Positions 20,509 through 25,366 of a stretch of 25,366 nucleotides of DNA are shown in pieces. The notes beneath the pieces are model-generated. The model saw nothing but the letters and a program-made list of their open reading frames with translations. It was not told where the DNA came from and ran no database searches. The position numbers and the translations under genes were made by a program. Numbering within the stretch: position 1 is the first letter of the stretch; every line of letters begins with the position of its first letter. This DNA is from Ruminococcaceae bacterium UBA3751 (GTDB taxonomy: Bacteria > Bacillota > Clostridia > Oscillospirales > Acutalibacteraceae), in NCBI GenBank assembly GCA_002371215.1, contig DFGL01000043.1, positions 1 through 25,366 on the forward strand. Direction: 5' to 3'.

Positions 20509-22654
20509 ACTTGTTGGGATTTTTCATTGTAAGGGAGATTCTGTTGCGCTTTGAGTCAGCTTCAATAACCCATACCGTAACTATATCGCCGACCTTCAGG
20601 ATTTCCGACGGATGCTTGATAAATCTGTTTGTAATCTGGCTTATATGAACGAGTCCGTCCTGATGAACGCCGACATCAACGAAAGCGCCGAAATCAATAA
20701 CGTTTCGAACCGTTCCTTTAAGCTCCATTCCCGCCTTTAAATCCTCAATGCTCATAACGTCCGTGCGTAGAAGGGGCTGGGGAAGCTCATCACGCGGGTC
20801 TCTTCCGGGCTTTGCAAGCTCGGAAACAATATCTTTAAGCGTAGGCTCTCCTATTCCTAATTTTTCGGCAAGCGCCGAAGTCCCGTCCGTTTCAACTCTC
20901 TTGGTAAGCGCGGTTATATTTCCGCTTTTAACATCGCTTTCGCTGACTCCGCAAAGCGTGAGAAGCTCCGTTGCAGCGCTGTAGCTTTCAGGGTGAACAG
21001 CCGTATTATCAAGAACGTTTTTGCTCTCCGCGACTCTTAAAAATCCTGCGCATTGTTCAAACGCCTTAGGTCCGAGCTTTGCAACCTTTTTAAGCTGCTG
21101 TCTTGACGTGAAAACGCCTATTTCATCTCTGTAAGCAACAATGTTTTTAGCTATTGAAGAGTTGATTCCCGAAACTCTGCCGAGAAGCTGAGGCGAAGCC
21201 GTATTAAGGTCAACGCCTACCGAGTTTACGCAGTCCTCAACAACGCCGTCGAGCGCGTTCGTAAGTTCTTTTTGCGGCATATCGTGCTGATACTGACCTA
21301 CTCCGATTGCCTTCGGGTCAATTTTTACAAGCTCTGCAAGCGGGTCCTGAAGCCTTCTCGCAATTGAAACTGCGGAGCGCAGGCTTACGTCATAATCAGG
21401 AAATTCCTCAGCGGCAAGCTTTGAGGCGCTGTAAACGGAAGCGCCCGCTTCGCTTACTACCATATAAGTAATGCCGCAGTCAAGCTCTTTTATTACGTCA
21501 GCGGCAAAAACCTCTGTTTCGTGGGAGGCGGTGCCGTTGCCGATTGCGAACATCTCGACCTTGTATTTTTTAACGAAGTTTTTGATTATCGCTTTTGCCT
21601 GCTCGATTTTGCTGTGCGGCGGAGCAGGGTAGATAACTCCCGTGTCAAGCACCTTGCCCGTTGCGTCAACAACAGCCACCTTACAGCCTGTTCTGTAGCC
21701 GGGGTCAAGACCGATTGTAACTCTGCCTTTAACGGGCGGCTGCATAAGAAGCTGACGCGTGTTTTCGCTGAAAACTTTTATGGATTTTTCACACGCTGAA
21801 TCGGTTAACTCGTTTCTGATTTCTCTTTCAATAGAAGGGAAGATAAGGCGGTTGTACGCGTCGTCAATAGCCTCTATAACCTCATCGGTAGCAGAATTGT
21901 TATTCTTGCAATGCAGGGAGGTCAGAATATCCGTTGCAATAGTTTTATCGTATTCAACGGATACCTTAAGAAAGCCCTCTTTTTCGCCTCTGTTTACTGC
22001 GAGAACGCGGTGACGGGCGATTTTGCTTACGGGCTCGCTGTACTCCTTGTACATCTCGTAAACTCCGAGGTCCTCCTGAGCGCCTTTTACGGTTATAACG
22101 CCGTTTTTACGAATTGAGTAGCGAAGCAGCTTTCTGCCCTTCGGGTCATCGGAAATAAGCTCGGCAATAATATCCCTTGCGCCCTGAAGCGCGTCTTCAA
22201 CGGTTTCAACCTCATCGTTAAGATAGTCTTCTGCAAGGATTGAAGGCGCGGGCTGACCCTTTTCCTGAGAATAAATTGCGTCGGCGAGCCCCTGTAGTCC
22301 TTTCGCTTTAGCAACGGATGCCCTCGTTTTTCTCTTGGGTCTGAACGGACGGTAAATATCCTCAAGCTCCGTCATCGTCTGAGCAGCTTCTATTGACTTC
22401 ATTATTTCTTCCGTCATAAGCTCCTGCTCTGTGATGGAGTTGATAACCTTCTCCTTCTGCTCCTCGAGTGAGCGGAGATACATAAGCCTGTCGTTAAGCT
22501 CTCTTAAAAGCTGGTCGTCAAGCGAGCCTGTAGCCTCTTTACGGTATCTTGCAATAAAAGGGATGGTGTTTCCGTCATCAATAAGCTTCAGCGTGTTTTC
22601 TACCTGCCAGGGCTTAAGATTAAATTCTTTTTCAAGCTGTTTAGAAATTTCCAT
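20507..22654 (-). CDS. tex: Tex-family RNA-binding transcription accessory protein
   Basis: A 715-aa protein of the Tex/Spt6-like family, which binds nucleic acid through an S1 domain and associates with transcription. Domains in order: Tex N-terminal helical region (1-200, with TIPFIARYRKEATGSLDD at 30-47 and LEDIYRPFRPKRKTRA at 97-112); a YqgF/RNase H-like domain (about 311-440, with GLDPGYRTGCKVAVVD and IGNGTASHETE); helix-hairpin-helix repeats (about 478-542, SVGVDLNTASPQLLGRVSGI and FTSRQQLKKVAKLGPKAFEQCAGFLR); and a C-terminal S1 domain (641-711, GTVRNVIDFGAFVDVGVHQDGLVHIS). Length and order are as expected. AAAGGA precedes the ATG by about 9 bases and a promoter lies at 22686-22714. 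Monocistronic. Confidence 0.96.
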   Translation of the reverse strand: MEISKQLEKEFNLKPWQVENTLKLIDDGNTIPFIARYRKEATGSLDDQLLRELNDRLMYLRSLEEQKEKVINSITEQELMTEEIMKSIEAAQTMTELEDIYRPFRPKRKTRASVAKAKGLQGLADAIYSQEKGQPAPSILAEDYLNDEVETVEDALQGARDIIAELISDDPKGRKLLRYSIRKNGVITVKGAQEDLGVYEMYKEYSEPVSKIARHRVLAVNRGEKEGFLKVSVEYDKTIATDILTSLHCKNNNSATDEVIEAIDDAYNRLIFPSIEREIRNELTDSACEKSIKVFSENTRQLLMQPPVKGRVTIGLDPGYRTGCKVAVVDATGKVLDTGVIYPAPPHSKIEQAKAIIKNFVKKYKVEMFAIGNGTASHETEVFAADVIKELDCGITYMVVSEAGASVYSASKLAAEEFPDYDVSLRSAVSIARRLQDPLAELVKIDPKAIGVGQYQHDMPQKELTNALDGVVEDCVNSVGVDLNTASPQLLGRVSGINSSIAKNIVAYRDEIGVFTSRQQLKKVAKLGPKAFEQCAGFLRVAESKNVLDNTAVHPESYSAATELLTLCGVSESDVKSGNITALTKRVETDGTSALAEKLGIGEPTLKDIVSELAKPGRDPRDELPQPLLRTDVMSIEDLKAGMELKGTVRNVIDFGAFVDVGVHQDGLVHISQITNRFIKHPSEILKVGDIVTVWVIEADSKRNRISLTMKNPNK

Positions 22655-22685
22655 ATGATTTGTCCTTTTATAATAGTATTTTTCT

Positions 22686-22714
22686 ATTTTAACAGATTAT
22701 TAATAAAAAATCAA
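22686..22714 (-). promoter_or_regulatory. Promoter of tex
   Basis: Minus-strand TTGATT (22709-22714), a 17-base spacer and TAAAAT (22686-22691). Start site near 22679, with a short leader containing AAAGGA. Confidence 0.55.
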
Positions 22715-22740
22715 CATATATTGAAATAATAAAAATAATA

Positions 22741-22769
22741 TTGACTTTGAACACAATATCTGCGATAAT
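22741..22769 (+). promoter_or_regulatory. Promoter of glmS
   Basis: TTGACT (22741-22746), a 17-base spacer and GATAAT (22764-22769). The leader of about 50 bases contains an AT-only inverted repeat AATAATTAA / TTAATTATT right after the -10, and GGAG before the ATG. Confidence 0.65.
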
Positions 22770-22826
22770 AATTAAAAAATTAATTATTATTTACGATAGT
22801 ATTCTTAATTTGAATGGAGTATTTTT

Positions 22827-24635
22827 ATGTGTGGAATTATCGGCTATACAGGCTACAGTGAAGCGAGAGGAATCCTTCTCAAAGGATTAAAAACTCTTGA
22901 ATACAGAGGATATGACAGCGCAGGTATCGCTGTTTTTCATCCTAATTTTAACGAGGTTCTCGTTACTAAGTGCGAGGGCAGAGTTGAAAAGCTTATGGAA
23001 AAGGCAGGCGACGTCAAGGGGACTTCGGGCATAGGCCATACCCGCTGGGCTACGCACGGCGGTGTTTGCGACGCTAACTCTCATCCCCACAAATTCGGAA
23101 ACGTAACGCTTGTTCATAACGGAATTATTGAAAACTATGCCGCTATTGCAAATCAGCTCGGTATTGCAAATAAACTCCGCTCTCAGACAGACAGCGAGGT
23201 TGTTGCCGCTCTTATTGATAATTATTACGACGGCGACCCTAAGGCGGCAATTATTAACGCCGTTAAGGAGCTTTCAGGTACTTTCGGCCTCGGAATTATG
23301 TTTGACGATATTCCTAATGAGCTTTTTGCAGTGCGCAACGTTTCACCTATCATCTGTTGCAAAAATGAGGACGGCTGCTATATCGCTTCCGATATTATGG
23401 CAATAGGCGAGTACAGCGAGGATTACTTTGTTCTTCCCGAGTTCTCAATTGCTCATATTACCAGAGATAATATTGAGGTCTCCGATTTTAACGGTAATAT
23501 AATCGAGCCTAAAATGCTGACTCTTGACTGGGATATTAAAAACAGCGGCAAGAAGGATTATCCTTTCTATATGGAAAAGGAAATTATGGAACAGCCCGAC
23601 GTTATTACTAAGACTATTGAATCCCGAATTAATAACGGTCTTCCTGATTTCACCGCTGAAAACGTTGACGACAGCATTTTTACTGAGTGCGATAATATAA
23701 CCGTTATTGCCTGCGGTACGGCTATGCACGCCGGTCTTATTGGAAAGCATATAATAGAAAAAACCTGCGGCGTACCCGTTACCGTCAATATGGCGAGCGA
23801 GTATATGTATAACGACCCTATTATTAATGAAAAAACGCTCGTTATCTGCGTTTCCCAGAGCGGCGAAACTATAGATACCCTTGAAGCGCTTAAATACGCA
23901 AGGCGCCGCGGCGCGCGTTCACTTTCAATTGTTAACGTTAAGGGCTCAACCATTGCAAGAGAGAGCGAAAACGTAATTTATACTAACGCAGGCCCTGAGA
24001 TTGCCGTTGCTTCAACTAAGGCTTATACGACTCAGGTTGCGGTATTCTATCTTATCTGTGCAAAAATGGCTTACCTGAGAGGAAGGCTTGACGAGGCGCA
24101 GACGGCTCATTTTATGGCGGAACTTCAGAAAATCCCTGCAGCCGTTCAGTCAATTCTCAACCGCCGCGATGAAATACATCACCTTTCAAATTCTCTCCTT
24201 ACGGCTGAGCATGCCTTTATGATAGGCAGAGGTCTTGACTATCCTTCGCTTCTTGAAGCGTCCCTTAAGCTTAAGGAAATATCTTATATTCATTCTGAGG
24301 CATTCGCTTCGGGCGAGCTTAAGCACGGCACTATTGCACTTATTACAGACCAGACGCCCGTTATCGCGCTTCTCACTCAGGAAAAGCTTATGAGCAAGCA
24401 GGTATCAAATATCCGTGAGGTACAGTCTCGCGGCGCAGACGTTATAACGTTTATCAGAAAGTCGCTTGTTAATAAGGACGTTGAATGTTCTTTTGACCTT
24501 CCTGATTTAGAGGACGATTTTATGGCTGTTCCCGCAGTAGTTGCAATGCAGCTTTTAGCTTACTACGTATCCTCAGATAAAGGACTTGACGTTGATAAAC
24601 CGCGTAATCTCGCAAAGGTTGTAACAGTAGAATAA
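22827..24635 (+). CDS. glmS: Glutamine--fructose-6-phosphate aminotransferase (isomerizing)
   Basis: A 602-aa cytoplasmic enzyme that makes glucosamine-6-phosphate from fructose-6-phosphate and glutamine, the first step to UDP-GlcNAc and peptidoglycan. The glutaminase domain (1-240) begins with the nucleophile Cys2 after Met removal (MCGIIGY) and has EYRGYDSAGIA (25-35), GHTRWATHG (70-78) and HNGIIENY (97-104). Two SIS sugar-phosphate isomerase domains follow: ACGTAMHAG (295-303), VSQSGETIDTLEALK (342-356), STKAYTTQV (396-404), then SEAFASGELKHG (490-501). The protein ends KPRNLAKVVTVE as the family should. Length is normal. Unlike many Firmicutes glmS genes, its leader from the predicted promoter is too short for a glmS ribozyme. 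It is followed by a hairpin terminator. Confidence 0.98.
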   Translation: MCGIIGYTGYSEARGILLKGLKTLEYRGYDSAGIAVFHPNFNEVLVTKCEGRVEKLMEKAGDVKGTSGIGHTRWATHGGVCDANSHPHKFGNVTLVHNGIIENYAAIANQLGIANKLRSQTDSEVVAALIDNYYDGDPKAAIINAVKELSGTFGLGIMFDDIPNELFAVRNVSPIICCKNEDGCYIASDIMAIGEYSEDYFVLPEFSIAHITRDNIEVSDFNGNIIEPKMLTLDWDIKNSGKKDYPFYMEKEIMEQPDVITKTIESRINNGLPDFTAENVDDSIFTECDNITVIACGTAMHAGLIGKHIIEKTCGVPVTVNMASEYMYNDPIINEKTLVICVSQSGETIDTLEALKYARRRGARSLSIVNVKGSTIARESENVIYTNAGPEIAVASTKAYTTQVAVFYLICAKMAYLRGRLDEAQTAHFMAELQKIPAAVQSILNRRDEIHHLSNSLLTAEHAFMIGRGLDYPSLLEASLKLKEISYIHSEAFASGELKHGTIALITDQTPVIALLTQEKLMSKQVSNIREVQSRGADVITFIRKSLVNKDVECSFDLPDLEDDFMAVPAVVAMQLLAYYVSSDKGLDVDKPRNLAKVVTVE

Positions 24636-24638
24636 TCC

Positions 24639-24680
24639 GTATGGGAGGGCAGTTGCGTCCTCCCGTATTTATTATTTCTT
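24639..24680 (+). terminator. Probable terminator after glmS
   Basis: Stem GTATGGGAGG / CCTCCCGTAT (wobble and one weak end pair) with a 10-base loop, followed by an interrupted T-rich stretch ending TTTCTTTTT. It starts just after the glmS stop. Confidence 0.6.
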
Positions 24681-24725
24681 TTTAAGAATTTATAATTCAG
24701 TAAAAATGAAAGGTTGAATACTCGT

Positions 24726-25366
24726 ATGAAGGCTGAAATTACACTGTCAAAGGAATTCAGAATTGGTGAGATAGACCGTAGAATTTACGGCTCGTTTATT
24801 GAACATCTCGGCAGAGCCGTTTACGGCGGTATATATGATGAAGGCAATCCGCTCTCCGATGAAAACGGATTCAGAACGGACGTTATAGATATGGTTCGCG
24901 AGCTTAACGTACCTATAGTTCGCTATCCCGGCGGCAATTTTGTTTCAGGATATAACTGGGAAGATGGCGTAGGACCCGTTGAACAGCGCCCTAAAAGGCT
25001 CGATTTAGCCTGGGGAACTACCGAGCCGAATACCTTTGGTACCAACGAGTTTATGCAGTGGTGTAAAAAAGCGGGTGCTGATGCTATGATGGCAGTTAAC
25101 CTCGGTACAAGAGGCGCTGAAGAAGCGCGCAATCTTGTTGAATATATGAACCACAAAGGGAACAGCGCGTGGTCTGACTTAAGAAAAAAGCACGGCTTTG
25201 CTGAGCCCTGGGGAGTTAAACTCTGGTGTCTCGGTAACGAGATGGACGGCGCCTGGCAGATGGGAGCTAAAACCGCAATTGATTACGGTAAGCTCGCCAA
25301 TGAAGCTTCAAAAATGATGAAATGGACCGACGGCAGCATTGAAACCGTGCTCTGCGGCTCATCAAG
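24726..25366 (+). CDS. Alpha-L-arabinofuranosidase, GH51, N-terminal part (runs off the window)
   Basis: An open frame of 213 codons with no stop before the right edge, so the gene is partial. It starts MKAEITLSKEFRIGEIDRRIYGSFIEHLGRAVYGGIY, the GH51 opening. RYPGGNFVSGYNWEDGVGP, RLDLAWGTTEPNTFGTNEF, AVNLGTRGAEEARNLVEY and WCLGNEMDG follow. E172 in GNEMDG is the expected acid/base catalyst. The catalytic nucleophile Glu would lie beyond the window. GH51 enzymes of this type remove arabinose from arabinoxylan or arabinan oligosaccharides, and with no signal peptide this one is probably cytoplasmic, so it would act on imported oligosaccharides. GAAAGG lies 12 bases before the ATG, slightly far. 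No clear promoter is seen after the glmS terminator; a TATAAT at 24691-24696 has only a weak -35. Confidence 0.92.
   Translation, partial: MKAEITLSKEFRIGEIDRRIYGSFIEHLGRAVYGGIYDEGNPLSDENGFRTDVIDMVRELNVPIVRYPGGNFVSGYNWEDGVGPVEQRPKRLDLAWGTTEPNTFGTNEFMQWCKKAGADAMMAVNLGTRGAEEARNLVEYMNHKGNSAWSDLRKKHGFAEPWGVKLWCLGNEMDGAWQMGAKTAIDYGKLANEASKMMKWTDGSIETVLCGSS

Noticed and set aside
22770..22826. glmS ribozyme upstream of glmS
   Set aside because: The predicted leader is about 50 bases and nearly all A/T, with none of the G/C-rich stems of the ribozyme; the sequence before the promoter belongs to the tex upstream region.

Overview
The window reads as chromosomal DNA of an anaerobic, low-to-mid GC Gram-positive bacterium of the Clostridia, most like a gut Oscillospiraceae/Ruminococcus-type organism. 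This is inferred from gene content: a SCIFF peptide with its radical SAM maturase, a membrane pyrophosphatase, Rex, a Clostridia-style secreted glucosaminidase, a GPH-family sugar symporter and a GH51 arabinofuranosidase. AGGAGG-like ribosome binding sites and many near-consensus sigma-A promoters fit the same picture. I see no rRNA, tRNA, CRISPR array, IS element or phage gene.

Layout. (1) 54-2505: a small XRE-type regulator (-) diverges from a secreted cell-wall glucosaminidase (+). The two promoters carry the same 11-bp motif in opposite orientation. (2) 2561-7091 (-): an operon of aconitase, isocitrate dehydrogenase, the NADH sensor Rex and an unknown beta-propeller-like protein. (3) 7199-9892 (+): a probable accessory cassette of membrane-tethered XRE regulator, PAP2 phosphatase, GNAT acetyltransferase and methyltransferase. 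(4) 9948-11650 (-): the SCIFF locus. A 48-residue six-cysteine precursor sits behind a perfect consensus promoter, with a terminator between it and its radical SAM/SPASM maturase. (5) 11633-13463 (-): an Orn/Lys/Arg-type decarboxylase and a small membrane protein. (6) 13493-14974 (+): exonuclease III and an HD phosphohydrolase. (7) 15013-18748 (-): a K+-dependent-type membrane pyrophosphatase and a GPH symporter. (8) 18786-20469 (+): two unknown membrane proteins with charged Lys-rich tails. (9) 20507-22714 (-): Tex. (10) 22741-24635 (+): GlmS. (11) 24726 to the right edge (+): the start of a GH51 arabinofuranosidase.

How the genes relate. Aconitase and isocitrate dehydrogenase form the oxidative arm from citrate to 2-oxoglutarate, and co-transcription with Rex suggests redox feedback on that arm. 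The symporter and the arabinofuranosidase suggest plant-cell-wall oligosaccharide use. GlmS and the glucosaminidase act in cell-wall synthesis and turnover.

The most interesting observation is the SCIFF precursor. It keeps six cysteines, but the positions corresponding to the cross-linked Cys and Thr of characterised SCIFF peptides are both Ser, and an extra Cys lies upstream. This could mean a different thioether pattern. All functional calls rest on reading sequence and recalled family motifs; no database search was run.
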